Part shown: piece by piece, positions 1 to 11,680 of the stretch
Numbering within the stretch: position 1 is the first letter of the stretch
Layout: each line of letters begins with the position of its first letter
Source of the DNA: Teratosphaeria epicoccoides
Lineage: Eukaryota; Ascomycota; Dothideomycetes; Mycosphaerellales; Teratosphaeriaceae
Assembly: GCA_021401465.1 (NCBI GenBank)
Contig: JADDMT010000167.1
Span: 1 to 52,111, forward strand
Direction: 5' to 3'
Length of the DNA stretch: 52,111 bases
Translations under genes and position numbers: made by a program
Notes under the pieces: generated by a model
Seen by the model: only the letters and a program-made list of their open reading frames with translations
Databases searched by the model: none
What the model was told of the DNA's origin: nothing

Positions 1-3000
1 TTAGTTAATACTATACATCTCGTTATTGTCGTACTATGCTCTTTTACTATTTACACTAGACCTAACGTATAACGCGAATTAAGCAGATTTGCTAACACTA
101 AACACATATACAGCTTAAACGTAGCTCTTATAATGCCTCTTGAATTTAAGCAAGCTGCTATATCTGACTTGCGCCTTATGCCCGAAGACCTTAATCAGTA
201 TAGCTAGTAACAAATGCATAGCTACTACACACTATCTACACATCTTGTATTGACCCTTACACATGAATCTTCTACTTGCCCTCATCCTCTATTCCGTTCT
301 ACTAGCTTACCTTTACTACTACTGACTTTCCTAAAGCGCTACTATTTCGCCCCTCCTGTAGCTTCTTAAAGGTCGCATCATTAAAGACCTTGTCGCTATA
401 GCCCTTAATCTGCTCTAACAAGGTCGAGTCCATGAATGTAGTATGCTACTACAACTAACTATCCCTTAACTTAGAGTCGTCGAGCGTATCCTCTACCTTC
501 TCTACAACGTTCGATTAGTTGCTTATAAGATCACACTAATCGAGCAGAGCGTATGCTATGCTACATTATAATCGTTAGCTAATGTATACTACGTAGCTAC
601 TAAACTACTACTAGTACCTCCTATTAATATCGAAGTACTAGCAGTATGTTAGTAGCATAACGCTAGTATACTACTAGCACACTTACCTAGCATTTTTTGC
701 CTCTGCCTCTAGCAAAGCTTGGCTCCTACTATCGCCTTAGTCTTTGTCCTTTACGGTCGAGCTTCGTGTCCTATAGCCATCGTCATTAACTACGCCGATG
801 CGTAGAGTTAATAATCGCACTTACTGTATGTTAGTAAGTCTTTGCGTTTCGCCTCTCGCTAGAGCCGCGCTAGCGTTTATCTGTTATTAGCATGGTTTAG
901 TCGATACATAAGTCCCCTCGCCTATACTACTTGTCTACACTAGTCACGATTAACCGCCTACTCCGTAGCTTAGGCCTCTCGCTACTTCCGCCTCGTTAGC
1001 AATAGCTAGCCCTCACGACGCGCCAAGGCTACTAACCTTTCATCTTGCGTGTGTCTAGGTCGGGGCTTATCGACTATAGTAGCTTTCATACTAGACAAGT
1101 ACATGTTAGCAATCATGGCTATAATGTTAGACGAGAAACTAACCTCGTTGTCACGACACTGTTATGTAGGGTGTCCTGCGACAATTGCTCCTCTAGTCCC
1201 TACATTGGCTAGTCGTTACTGTCATAACCGCTTGCCTTACTGCCATAGTTACTAACATTTGCCCTTCCGCTGTTATGGCCCTCGCTCCCTCTGTTAGTGT
1301 CCGCTTAAACATCTACTACATGCTTGCGAACGCCTACTATTAATGACATTAAGGCCTAGCTTGATCGTCGTGTCGGGATAACACTACGCTAACCTAACAA
1401 TTGCGTACGACCTAGCAGAAGTTAGCATAGGGCCTCTCGATAATGTCTCCCCTGTACTATTCTCGCATAGCGCCTTTCGCCTCCGCAAGTCCTCGTATTC
1501 CCTCTCTAAGCCTGTCATGCCGCGATCCTTCTTGATAGCTAGCGCTGCCTACACTAGTAGTGCTGTCTTACCTTCGTCCTCCCCCCCTAATATACGTGCC
1601 GTGATAGTCGCCATGATAACCTCCTGTCTGTCGGCATCGAGCTCTTCCTAATACTTCTTCTTCCCCTCGAAGATATCATCGATATCGACACCGCTAACTA
1701 GAACCTATCTCGTCTTACTAGCCTTTGTCTTGAACTCCGAAGGGCTATTTCTGATCTAGGCTAGTAGGTATGTAATAGTAGCACACACGCTGTTTAACAT
1801 GAAAGCGTTTACCTTGCGTGACTCTAAAGGATTCTATGCTAGTTTCTAATTAAACTAGAAGAACGCCTTCTTCATACAAAAGATTACGAGCGGGCTTAGA
1901 AACCTCCGGTCCTGTGACATGTTAGCGCTTTCGACGACATCTAAGCCTTCTATCCTTACCTCTTCTTTGTTCTCGCATTCGAATCTGCTTTCTATTAACA
2001 TGTCTGCAGCCTAGTCCTTCAAACCCTACTTATCGTCTACCTTGCTAGACTATGCGAGTATAGCTTCTCTAACCCTATTCGTGCAGTTGTTACGACACTA
2101 ACGTAACCTCTGCCTTATCTACGCCCCTAACATTAGCACCTCCTCATAGGACCTACGTAGGTACTTATAGTATCTAAATCTACGTCGTCTAGCCTCGAGC
2201 TAACTCGACCTTTCATCCCTAGCATATTACGCGCTACGAGCTACTAGTTAATTGCAATATGCTTACAACTCGGCTAGTAAGTAGGAGCTATAGGGTATAG
2301 CACAGAAATGCCCTTCTGCCCTCATGAAGCGTCCATCTATGAGAGTTCTTAGACTTTAACGAGCAAAGGCTCGATTAACTTGTCTTTATGCACAGGAGGG
2401 CTACTACGTATATCTTCGCTACTAGAGTAGTCGTATCCTTAGTCAGAGTTTGTAGTCTCGCTGCTATTATGGCCTTAACGGCTACTCGACTAGCTCCTAG
2501 ACTGACTTTAACTACTACTATCGCCCTAGCGGCTACGAGACTCGCTGTTGCGGTAGTTTTAACTGTTGCTGTTACTCCTGTGATTAGTAGGTCGGCTATT
2601 ATAATAGCCTCGACAGATGCTTAGCTACTATGTCTTTACCCTGTCATTCTTAGGTTTGCTACTATCTTGTTACGCGTCGCGAGATAATGACTAAAGCCTC
2701 TTGTATAGCCGATTCCGCCTTAGCGGTAAGGATGACCGCTTATGCATCTAGTCTCTTCGTAACTAGTATGTCGTCGTCTGTATGCATGTTAGCATAGCCG
2801 CTATATGCGGGTAGCTTCTTATATTAGTCGCCTTTGTATAGGCTTTAGGCACTATAAAATCTTATGCTCCTAGTTAGCTATCTCCTCGTTGCCGTCGTCT
2901 ACACTATCGCCATTATTGCTTAGCAGGTCTTCTAAATCATTCGCTAGATCGTAATTTGAACCGCTACCAGATGACGCGGAACGTGACCTCTATTGTCTGT

Positions 3001-3016
3001 CTTTCTTCGAAGGCAT
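1..3016 (-). pseudogene. RIP-degraded multi-exon gene of unknown function
   Basis: The gene reads leftwards from an ATG at 3016 (protein start MPSKKDRQ) and probably runs off the left edge. The first part is serine/arginine-rich low complexity with many SR and NSN repeats (about 2300-2600). It is followed by a long charged region containing stretches such as RIEGLDVVESANMSQDRR and GVDIDDIFEGKKKY near 1650-1960. TAG codons interrupt the frame where Q or W would fit. The coding-like frame ends at an intron donor at 686 and resumes near 560 with segments such as TLLEQIKGYSDKVFNDATFKK; a second donor-like GTAAGC follows at 310. Introns argue for a spliced host-type gene rather than a retroelement ORF. 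I do not recognise the family. There is no start-to-stop frame, so it is a pseudogene. Confidence 0.5.
638..686 (-). other. predicted spliceosomal intron in the reverse-strand pseudogene
   Basis: Read on the minus strand this 49-nt segment begins GTAAGTG, has a CTAAC branch-site motif about 15 nt before its end, and ends in TAG (CAG-like after RIP). The upstream coding-like frame (ending EAEAKNA) stops exactly at the donor. The intron contains a small palindrome at 662-678 that recurs elsewhere in the window. The size and signals are typical of filamentous fungi. Confidence 0.5.
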
Positions 3017-3295
3017 AATTAAAGAAGGACGCGACTTAAAGGATTGGCAGAGAACAGAGCGCGGTATATCCTTCTCGGTCGTGTAGGTCTAGTAGCAGGT
3101 TAGTAAAGGATAATATCTATAGCATGTAAATATGCACATACTACGAGTTACTGTCTAATGTAGCTACGTAGCGTCTATTAATGCAGAAGAAGGAGGGGAC
3201 GCGATGTTTACAGTATCTTGTAACACGCGAGTGTCATCTAAATTTGGCTACCCCTGAAATTACGCTTCCCTATTAGCCGGCGGTACTTTTAGCTT

Positions 3296-3326
3296 ACTAG
3301 CGGTATGCTATTAAAATACCGCTAGT
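3296..3326. repeat. hairpin with a 10-bp perfect stem in an otherwise empty stretch
   Basis: ACTAGCGGTA (3296-3305) is repeated inverted as TACCGCTAGT (3317-3326) around an 11-nt AT-rich loop. An eleventh pair (3295/3327) extends it. The surrounding stretch 3017-3590 shows no coding-like frame I can support. The role is unknown; it may be the remnant of a small inverted-repeat element. Confidence 0.5.
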
Positions 3327-3589
3327 AGAACTAGCCTCAGTTAGCATTGATTCTTCAATGATAGCTAGTATAGGTACTACGAAACATCCGCGCTATATAG
3401 CATGTCTGCCTATACGACATAGCCTAACAGATGTAGTTACTCTGCGGTAGATCCTGCGTATACAGTAGTAAGATTCGTTCTACATGCGAGAGAATATCCT
3501 GTACGTATTATTCTAAAGGCCTTCAAGCCGCGTTTAAACTATAACAGCCATACTACCTTTATGTTAACCCTAGGTAATTGTTAACTTCT

Positions 3590-4240
3590 AGACTGTCCGC
3601 TGCCGATAGTTTGACGATATCTTGTATAGTAGATACCGAAAACTAACCTCCCCTACTCGTGTCTGTAACGCCTCTGCTGTCGCTAGGAATTTAAGTTGCA
3701 ATTCCCTGCTACTACTAAAGAAGGCGCTCGTTTCCTAGAACATGCGCTCCTTCGCTGCTATCGACCGCGCAATTTAGCTAAGTAGGCTAAGCTGCTCTAT
3801 CTGTTCTTCTAACGTAGCGTATAGGCGTAGGTAATCGTCATGTCGAAGTGTAAGGCCCGCTTCGATTGTGCCTATACTCTGCTATCATAGCGCCTTAGGT
3901 TTGTAAATCGTGCCGCACTAGGTCTTAGAGGTTCTTATCGAGGAAACACGCACACTCATCGTTCGGGCTATGCCTGTATCGTGTCTATTTGAATTACAGA
4001 TGTCAGGATTACTCGAAACACGCGTTGTTTATACTCGTTAGTCTCTTAGCTAACTTCAGATGAAAGATGCGGCAGACCCTTCCGCGCTTTTCGCACCTTA
4101 TTGCCATAGCTGTAGCCGTCGTATATGCGACGCCGTATTGTCTATCTTCTAGTCCGCTACGACACTATCTATAGCAGGCATGATCTAGACGCTAGGGTCC
4201 TAATAATTGTGGCACTTAAGACATGCATATAGGAACAGGA
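3590..4240 (-). pseudogene. degenerate coding-like stretch with a coiled-coil-like segment
   Basis: On the minus strand one frame from about 3920 to 3590 reads as a leucine/glutamate/alanine-rich helical segment (for example LRLYATLEEQIEQLSLLS, then a SIAAKERMF stretch). It is broken only by TAG codons where W or Q fits. Upstream (about 4240-3930) coding-like pieces occur in more than one frame, including a CLKCHNY cysteine pair near the start, so frameshifts or introns are likely. No start or stop can be fixed. The combination of a cysteine motif followed by a coiled coil is reminiscent of the accessory protein found antisense in the family A retrotransposons further right, but I see no sequence identity. 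The function is unknown. Confidence 0.3.
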
Positions 4241-4261
4241 TACTTGAGCCTATGCGCGCAA

Positions 4262-4780
4262 GGTAACTGTTTCCTTGCCTAACATGTACTGACTTTGACT
4301 AGTATCTCTAGTAGGTAGTAGAGAACAGTTACATCCTATACAGATTTAACAAGATAGCTAGGTTCATCGGGCTAGATTACAGGTCGAAAGATAAGGCCAT
4401 GATTATAGGGGACTTTGTGACTACTAATCCTATTGTTAAAGGCTACTAAGACAACCCTTAGTTGCTTATATCGACTGTGAACAAAATTGAGAGTAGCGTA
4501 ACTCTTGTACCTGCTAACGCCATCACGATACTAGATGACAACTTAAAACAGTAGTCGACTAGGCAAGCCTGTAGTAGGGTTAGTCATACTAGATTGATGT
4601 AGTTAGCGCGATTAACAGAGGCAATGAGATTTTACTAGGTTGCGCTATAGAGCCAATTCAGAGAGTAGACTATGAACTGTTAGCAGACTAGTGACGACTT
4701 CATTAATACTATGCGCGATGATCAGGGCGAGTAGAGAGGCATAGGATCATACGGGCTGCGCAGGCTAGCGTAAGATAACA
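4262..4780 (+). pseudogene. fragment resembling the C-terminal part of a SNF2-type helicase
   Basis: One forward frame gives a run containing RFNKIARFIGLDYRSKDKAM, then NPWLLISTVNKI, SSVTLVPANAI, and QACSRVSHT, with W at the TAG positions. The layout (restatement of a common result, V/I-TLV.ANA, then QA.SR...QT) resembles the helicase C-terminal region of fungal SNF2/RAD5-like proteins, where the last motif contains the arginine finger (QA..R..R.GQ). I see only this terminal part; no Walker A or DEGH box is recognisable upstream. It is therefore a truncated or strongly mutated pseudogene. The assignment rests on motif resemblance only. Confidence 0.4.
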
Positions 4781-5491
4781 GATTAACTAGGGTTTAACTG
4801 CAATCTTGTGATAGAGTAATGCTAGTAGTCGTGCGCGAGTAGTATCGTTTCAGATAGCGACTAAACAAGCACCTCATCTAATAGAGTATATGCATAACAC
4901 TAATCATCTCGTCTGTTCGAATGTACTTAACGACTACTAAATGCTAGTAGTATACTAGCGGTACGTCTACTACTACTACGTTAAGGTCCGACCTATAGAT
5001 TGCTACTACATGTTTTAAACCCTTACAATCGACAGATAACGACTACTAGTAGTATACTAGTAGTACTCCTACTACGTCTACGCTACACATCTAAGCCGCT
5101 AGTAATAGAGGGTATGACTCTATGCATATGAATACTATACACTTTAGATTCATATATGAAACTACTCGAAATTCGGGATTCCTAGCTAAAATAGCGCTTG
5201 TACTGCCTGCGATCGACAGAATGAGTTAGCTAATATAACTGCCGCTAGTATACTCCCGGCACATCCATTTTCGTCTACTCTAGGCCCTCCTTTACTACTA
5301 TACTCTAATAACACTCGATTCTTCTATTAACCTAAACACTAACCCTAACTACGCATAGCCGGCTAACAGGATGAACCGTCTAAGCGGCAATTAGCTACCT
5401 GCGCGGCACGCGTACCTTTCTAGGGGTCGGGTGTTTATAGTAATTAACGCGTCTATAAGCGCCGTAGCCTTTGTAACACACTACGTTAACA
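4781..5491. other. non-coding stretch with short palindromes
   Basis: I find no supportable gene here. The stretch carries two copies of a small hairpin motif (4943-4959 and 5045-5061) rich in CTAGTA/TACTAG, and a related partial copy near 5245. A short AACCCTAAC stretch near 5340 resembles one telomeric repeat, but it is isolated and not an array. Confidence 0.4.
4943..5061. repeat. two copies of a dispersed CTAGTA-gta-TACTAG hairpin
   Basis: GCTAGTA-GTA-TACTAGC lies at 4943-4959 and ACTAGTA-GTA-TACTAGT at 5045-5061. Each is a 7-bp stem with a 3-nt loop. The same hairpin, on the opposite strand, is found at 662-678 and 13360-13376. All four copies are in the non-LTR part of the window. Confidence 0.55.
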
Positions 5492-8400
5492 ATAGCTTCA
5501 CAGCGCATACTATACTACACAGGCTGCGGCAAGGCATTAAAAGGTCATAGTAATCATGCCTAGCATGTTCCTACCTATACGGCAGCGAAGTTTTAGCACT
5601 TCATTAATCAGAGTACTATGGATCTTAGACCCGACGAGAAATACGTGTCAGATTTAAACATCTCCTTAGACTCGAACGATAGAGTTAAAACTTAATTAGC
5701 AGACGATGTCCTCGCCTACAAGGAGGGGGCATTAGTCGATAATGCTACGGGAGTAGATAGGCAGTATGTTATAAACAAGGAACTAGTCATAGTCGTCGAG
5801 CCTGTGTTTAATGAGGCTTACATGCAAGAGAAAGAGATAGTAGCGACAGCTAGGGTAATCGACAATAACAGTAGTAACATCGACGCGCTTAGTCTCTATG
5901 ACGACTAAGCAGCATTTATAAGAGACGCTACATCTCTAGATAGACGATATAGAGACATAAATAGTAGCCAAACAGGTAGGCTACATAGCGTCACGAGCGA
6001 GCATAGCTTAGCTTTAATCTATATGCGCGCTAGTAGGCTGTCATCTGCTAGGTGTAAGCAACTATACAAGCGGACACCTTTTAGCGTAAGTAGTCTCATA
6101 GCGGGCAGGCTAATCAAAGTGTACGTTAAGCCGCAATCCTACCGAGTTAGTAATAACCTTGACTAGGTCTAACAAACAGACAGATAAGGAACTTAACAAA
6201 TAGGGCTATGCCTTCTTCTAAAGTGATGCAGATGTAGCATTCGCATACTAGCTCTTACATAAAGGCATTTCGAGTAACGCTATCGATCGGTTATTCAAGA
6301 ATCCCTAGCTACAGAAGATCCACGAACTGCTTAGCTTTCAGTTAGGCATAGAGCTTAAGGACAAGATCTGAGAAGTAAGTGCCTACTAACTACTATTCAT
6401 TACAAAGTAGAGTATTACGAACATCGAATTAGAATCTCCATAGTTAACCTCTAGTGTTAAGACAGTGCCTCTAAGGCACTAGAAAGTCAAAGATGTTATG
6501 CGCTTTCTTATAGGGTACAAGGATTTCAGGAATGATCTTGTGTACGCGCCTTATTGCCTCGAGACTCTAGATGACCCGCCTAGGCGGATCTATTAGGACA
6601 TGGCCTCTGCAGACTAGTAGTAGGACAAACAGAAAGAGCTTAGAATAGACGGAGCGACAATTATGCTACTAATTCTTGCTAGTAACAAGACACAGGTTAC
6701 TAATCATCAAGGTGACCTGATCGCATGGCTAGTATACTTGACAATTAGCAACCTGCCTAGATCGGTTCGTAACTCTAACTATCGACTAGGTAGCGTGCTC
6801 CTAGCGATGCTACTAGTAGTCAAAGGCAGGAAAGGAAGCATCAGGGACGAGCTATACTATCGCTACATGAAGACAATGTTTGACCCTATTGCTAAGCTCG
6901 CTGTAGGCGAGGGCCTCGACGTCTTGTATGCGGTTAGCGAGACATAGCGATGTTTCCTAAATATCGCAGTATACGCAAGGGACTACTAAGAATAGGTGAT
7001 GATTACAGGCGTGAAGAACAACCGCTACTACATAATATGTATAATTAATCCAGAAAAACGCGAAGACCTCGAAGTAGTTACGCTATAGTAGATACATAAG
7101 GACATGCAAATACAAATCATGCTCTAGCGAGTAGCGAAGAAGGACTAGGGCAGCTATATGTATGACCTACTAAACTTCGCATTTAGGCACCCTAGCCTAA
7201 ATATCTACAAGACGCTAATAGTAGACGTGCTCTACTAACTCTTTAAGGGCGTATTAATGTACGTCATAGATTAGACGCGAGATTTGCTTAAGAGTCGACT
7301 ACCTCTGTCTTCGAAGCAAGCTAGAGCGGCACTCCTACAAGCTAAGGGCTAGCATAAAGTAGCAAGAAAGAGTAACAAAGGCAAGACTGTCGTAGATCAT
7401 TAACTAGATGTTATTATCGACTGTCGCTTCGCGGCGGTGCCTACATTTAGGAACCTCCGGGTGTTTAGCTAGATGTCCGTAGTAAGCTAATAGACAGGCC
7501 AGGAGTAGAAGAGTGTGCTGCGATAGTTGCTCCTAGTCTTCATACTACTATTAGAAGAGGCTAAGGCACATAGCGCTATCTAGTTCTTGCGGGCGATAGT
7601 AGACTTCTCTTAGTTAGCGTAATATCCTTTACATGATAGCGAAACGCTCTAGTTTATAGTCCTCGCCCTATTCTGATGTAACTAGTATAAAGAAGAGTTT
7701 AGGGAGTACCGCATAAGCAAAGGAGAGCTAAGAAAGAAGAAAGTGCAGACAGAGTAAGCAGAGGAGCCTAAGATAGTAGACTATGTGTGTAAACTATAAG
7801 GGCACTTCAATTTTCCTAAGTTTCATGCCCTTACATACTACGTAGACATAATACGGCTCTTCGGCAACGCGCTAGACCTTGATACTAGCTACTTCGAACA
7901 CAAGCATGTCAAATACGTCAAGAAGCTATTTAAATTGACTAACAAGAAGAACAGATAGGAGGACTAAATTGTAGAGCACTTCTGGCGAAAGATTACTATG
8001 CTCACATTCTTTGATACTAGCCTAACGTTCTAGCAGCAGACTAAGGCCGAACGTCAAGAGGCTCGGGAGCGCGAAGTGCCTTAACTAATAGAGCAGAAGG
8101 ATGTCGAAGCCTTCCTTAGCTAGCGAAGGCTAAGATCTAGCTAATCGTTACTAGGTAGAGACATATAGAGGATAGTTAGTAATGTAGTAGTACACATGGG
8201 GCTAGAGGTAGGGCCTTACTTCTGTCATGCTACTACAGTGTTTGTTAGAGAGTGCTAGGCGTCGTCTAATACAACATCGACGTCAAATATAATGCGTCTT
8301 AATCCTAACAGGATTAAGGGAAGACTAGATTAGGTTGACGATTTAGATGTATCTTTCTATGCTAGTGTATAGTGCTAGAAGATACATCATAAGGATCCTG

Positions 8401-9119
8401 ACGATCTATCTACAACTAAGCCAGACGTCGTTAGATGTACCCTGAACTAGCAAGGAATCCAGGACAATCGCTGTAACGACTAGCTCTAGGTCTAGGAGTA
8501 CGAAGTGCCGCTAGTTACAGATAAGACTACTAGCGTTAATAGACAAATCGACCTAGTCGTCGCCTTCGAGGGCCGGCTGCCTACTCGCCTATTATATGTC
8601 GTAACCTTCTGAGACAAGAAATCGCGCGTTATAGTAGACGGCTATAACTACATAATACTAGCACATAATAAACGTCCGACCTATACAGGTGTGTTTGTAG
8701 ACCTGTTCTAGCCGAAAGATCCGGCTAGAAGAGCAGACAATGTTCATAGCATGATAGTAATCATAGCGATGCGTTCCGGCCTACAGGAAGGTACTCTACA
8801 AGGTCGCTACATCTACGGGCTTACTAGCGTCTACTATAGCATCCATGTTATACTAACGGACGAATATGACACCTCTAGCTAATGTGACATGTACATTAAC
8901 AACACTGCTGACTTTGAGACCTACAACTTCATATACAATGCGGACTAGGAGGAACAAGAGTCTAGGGTAGTAACTAAACATAAGCTACATCGCCTGAATA
9001 CAGCTAAGGAGCGCGATATTACAGCTACTAGTAAGGAAGGGCCGCTATCGCTTAAGCGTAGCGTCGCTAGCAGCTCTACTTAGGACTAATTAAGGAGAAA
9101 CAAACGCAAACGATTATGA
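5492..9119 (+). pseudogene. Plavaka-type DNA transposase, RIP-degraded
   Basis: Plavaka transposases are fungal relatives of the CACTA/EnSpm superfamily that cut and paste an element with inverted termini. An N-terminal C2H2-like finger (TGCGKALKGHSNHA near 5520-5570) is followed in frame by MDLRPDEKYVSDLN at 5618. The frame shifts near 6150-6190. It then shows the family core: DDPPRRIY-x-DMASAD-xxx-DKQ (6570-6630) and DGATIMLLILASNKTQ (6650-6700). These are followed by VYLTISNLPRSVRNSNYRLG (6730-6795) and, far downstream, HFNFPKFHALTYYVDIIRLFG (about 7800-7870) with the NKK stretch after it. A basic tail ends at TGA 9119. Dozens of TAG codons replace W or Q. The likely start is an ATA at 5492 that could be a RIP-mutated ATG. 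I could not find its terminal inverted repeats. Confidence 0.8.
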
Positions 9120-9235
9120 CATACGTAACGAATGCTATACTAGTAAGCTCGATGAAGGTAGCACGCCGCAAGGAGAGCTCCTAGCACGCAGTTCTTCTAG
9201 CTAGCGCAAGTAGACTTAACGACTTAGCTACTTAG

Positions 9236-10846
9236 CTAACCCGTGCCATAGTTAAACATGATGCTAATTAGGGTAGGCAACATAATAACTCCTTCGTAGA
9301 TCTTGTTACGAAGCTTGGCTAGGAGCTAGAAACATAACTAGTTAGCATATGTATGTATGATTAGTCAGAATCGCGGCTACTAACCTTAAGAAAGGGAAAC
9401 TCGTGTTTAGCAATGACGGCTGCGAGCTTCTTTTCGACAGCAGGCATGTCGCTAAGAGGTAGATGCTTAGTAAGTTCTCAAGAAAGTCATGAATTGCCGC
9501 CTGCTACAGCTAGAAGCAGGTCTTCTACCTACGTGCATAACTACTTATTAGTCATGCCGCAGGATTAGTAGTTAGTGCTACTAGCCGAAAGTCTCTTATC
9601 GCATGCATATCTCTCTGCTAGCTAGCGTCTAGGCAGCTAGCTAGCTTATCTACCTCGCATATTTACTGCCCTTTCTGTAGAGCCTTCGCTACCTATTATT
9701 CTAGCGTACGTCTCTCTATGCGCGACAATTCCTGTTTGACTTGATTAAGAGATATTGTAACTATGGGCTTAATGAGGAGAGTGTATAAGAGCTCGACCCG
9801 GAAACCCCTCTACCTAGGAGTAGTACTACCGATCTTGCTATTAAGCCATTTACACTACGCCATGTCGACTTTGACCTCTAACGCCGCGGTTAGATGGCTG
9901 ACACGGGTTCTTGCTCGCTCGACGAATAAGCCGTAGAGAGCAGTTAACTGATCTGTCAGGTAGTAGGTCAGAAAGTCTACGTAGAGAGATACCTTACTTG
10001 CTATACTAGGCTTAGCGAAGAAAGCAAGCATAGATCTCCGCGCCCTCGCTAATTCGTCCTAGCTAGCGATCATAGTGTACTACGTGATTAGACGGTTAAA
10101 GCTAGGACTTAGTAGGGCGGGGTACTAAACATTCTGAATACGCGATAGTAATAAGGCCTAGTCTCTTATAGTGTACTCTCGATAGGCCATAGAAGTAGCC
10201 TTGCTTAGTTAGTGCAAGAGTAGCTGCTAGCTAGGAGCAGGCTCCTTCTAATCTAAGATCAGCTAGCTGTTGTTACTAACTAGCTCGCGCAGCTAGCGGA
10301 TTAGCCCTAAATAGACCTGTAGCTCGAACATCTCTAGCACGCCCTTTGCAAATACTATCTAAAAGCCGTCAGGGCATCTAGCAGCCTACTTGATGCTAGC
10401 TGTAGGGGTACGACCGAGCCTCGCCTAGATAAAGCGCTACAAGTCCACGCTTCCCTAGTAGTCCTACATGGTACTAAAGATTAGTTAGTAACAGTATTGC
10501 CTCTAAGGCCTAGCTATAACACATACTACTAGCTCTTATCTAGCATCTTGGCATAGAAGTCTAGGAAGTATATACTATCTAGCGTAGCTAGCTTTGCACT
10601 CGCTAGGAGCCTAATCAGGCTACTACCGCATGCGACGTCGAGTACCTTATGCCTAGCTTGATACTCTACCTAAGGGGCGTAGTTAACGAGATCCTCGTAG
10701 GCATCGAAGTCTAGATATGCCTTCTGTAGCGCGACGGCGGCTTCTAATGCCTAGATAGTATCGCGGACGTAGTTAGCCACGAACTCGGCGTGCTTAGAAC
10801 CTACACCGATCGCTAGCTCTAGGTCTAGGGTCGGATTCGTCGACAT
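9236..10846 (-). pseudogene. intron-containing gene with a SAM-methyltransferase-like motif, degraded
   Basis: The ATG at 10846 opens MSTNPTLDLELAIGVGSKHA, followed by EFVANYVRDT and, about 70 codons in, VLDVACGSSLIRLLA. The last fits motif I (hD.aCGtG) of class I S-adenosylmethionine-dependent methyltransferases, with the final G of the loop mutated to S. FLDFYAKMLDK follows, as expected for the region after motif I. After about 10,490 the frame is broken. The last supportable part (9470-9236) reads AVEKKLAAVIAKHEFPFLK and, after an intron at 9338-9384, LLAKLRNKIYEGVIMLPT and IMFNYGTG. The spliced structure argues for a host-type gene rather than a transposon ORF. It is convergent with the Plavaka transposase, 117 bp away. 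The two ends could belong to separate genes. The substrate is unknown. Confidence 0.5.
9338..9384 (-). other. predicted 47-nt intron
   Basis: On the minus strand this segment starts GTTAGT, ends GCTAACTAG (branch site directly followed by the acceptor) and, when removed, joins HEFPFLK to LCF-x-LLAKLRNK in one coding-like frame. The read-through frame is not coding-like. This is the best-supported intron in the window. Confidence 0.6.
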
Positions 10847-10859
10847 AGTAGGTTTGGAT

Positions 10860-11680
10860 TCTACTAGTACGTCAGTTTATAGTCTCGTTATACGAGCATA
10901 TAATGCTTACATGCCATGGTATTGTTAGTGTGCTAGTATCTGTATAGATGCTAAAGAAGAAGCCGAGTACTAGATAAGGTAGTTGTTTGAAAGAAAGAAG
11001 TTTAGAGTACTAAGCTTCTTTTGTATTTTAGCAGCTATAGGTCATGTACTCTACATGGTCGCTAACCGCACACGTTGCATTGTTACATCATTAGCTTCTG
11101 CCTGAAAAATGACTAGAAATGGAAGGCACATGACGCTACTACCTGAAAAATGGCCAGAAACGGAAGGCACGCGACGCTGTCACAGATTCGGTTAAATATC
11201 ACACACTACTACCTAGGCACATGACTAAATGAAGAAGGCACGATATCAGGCGATTCTGCCTTAAAAGGCAGTAAAAAATGATCCTCGTAGTTGCGACCTA
11301 CGGACCTTATCTACTACTATACGGAGGCATTAGGAATAGTAGCAACCGCGACATAGTTATACTGACGCTAGCTTAACGGCGGCATGTGCACTTAGCAGAC
11401 ATAGCTGCATAGGATAGATGTCGCCATGTTTGCTACTTCTTTGTTAAGAGCGATAACTACCTACATGTAGCACATAGCGGCACGTAGTAGCTAACTAATC
11501 TAGACGGCAGTTACGAGGGCCTCATGTGCGCTAGCTAGGCGGCAGCACGTGTACTTAGCAGCAAGAGATATCTATATCTACTACTACTCTTCTACTTTAA
11601 CTCTTTACTAATTACATTAACTAACTTCGAAGACTTGCCTAATACACATAAGTAGTAGTAACATCAATTAACCCTCTATC
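10860..11680. other. intergenic stretch with imperfect repeats, no gene seen
   Basis: I see no coherent frame on either strand. The stretch has one clean tandem duplication (11101-11182) and a looser, repeated GGCGGCA...GTRYACTTAGCAG motif near 11380 and 11540. It separates two divergently oriented degraded genes, so it may have held their promoters, but no specific element is visible. Confidence 0.4.
11101..11182. repeat. two-unit tandem repeat of 41 bp
   Basis: CCTGAAAAATG begins units at 11101 and 11142. The units differ only by C/T and G/A transitions (for example GACTAGAAAT against GGCCAGAAAC), which is what RIP would produce from identical starting units. Confidence 0.75.

Noticed and set aside
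2388..2624. 78-codon forward frame rich in T, A, V and I
   Set aside because: It is the reverse complement of the serine/arginine/asparagine-rich low-complexity part of the 1-3016 gene.
5330..5350. Telomere-like AACCCTAAC
   Set aside because: It is a single isolated occurrence with no array and no subtelomeric helicase beside it. Similar TTAGGG strings in this TAG-rich sequence are expected by chance.
5492..10846. A complete Plavaka/CACTA transposon with methyltransferase cargo
   Set aside because: No matching CACTA-type terminal inverted repeats or target duplication could be found around the pair, so only the separate genes are annotated.
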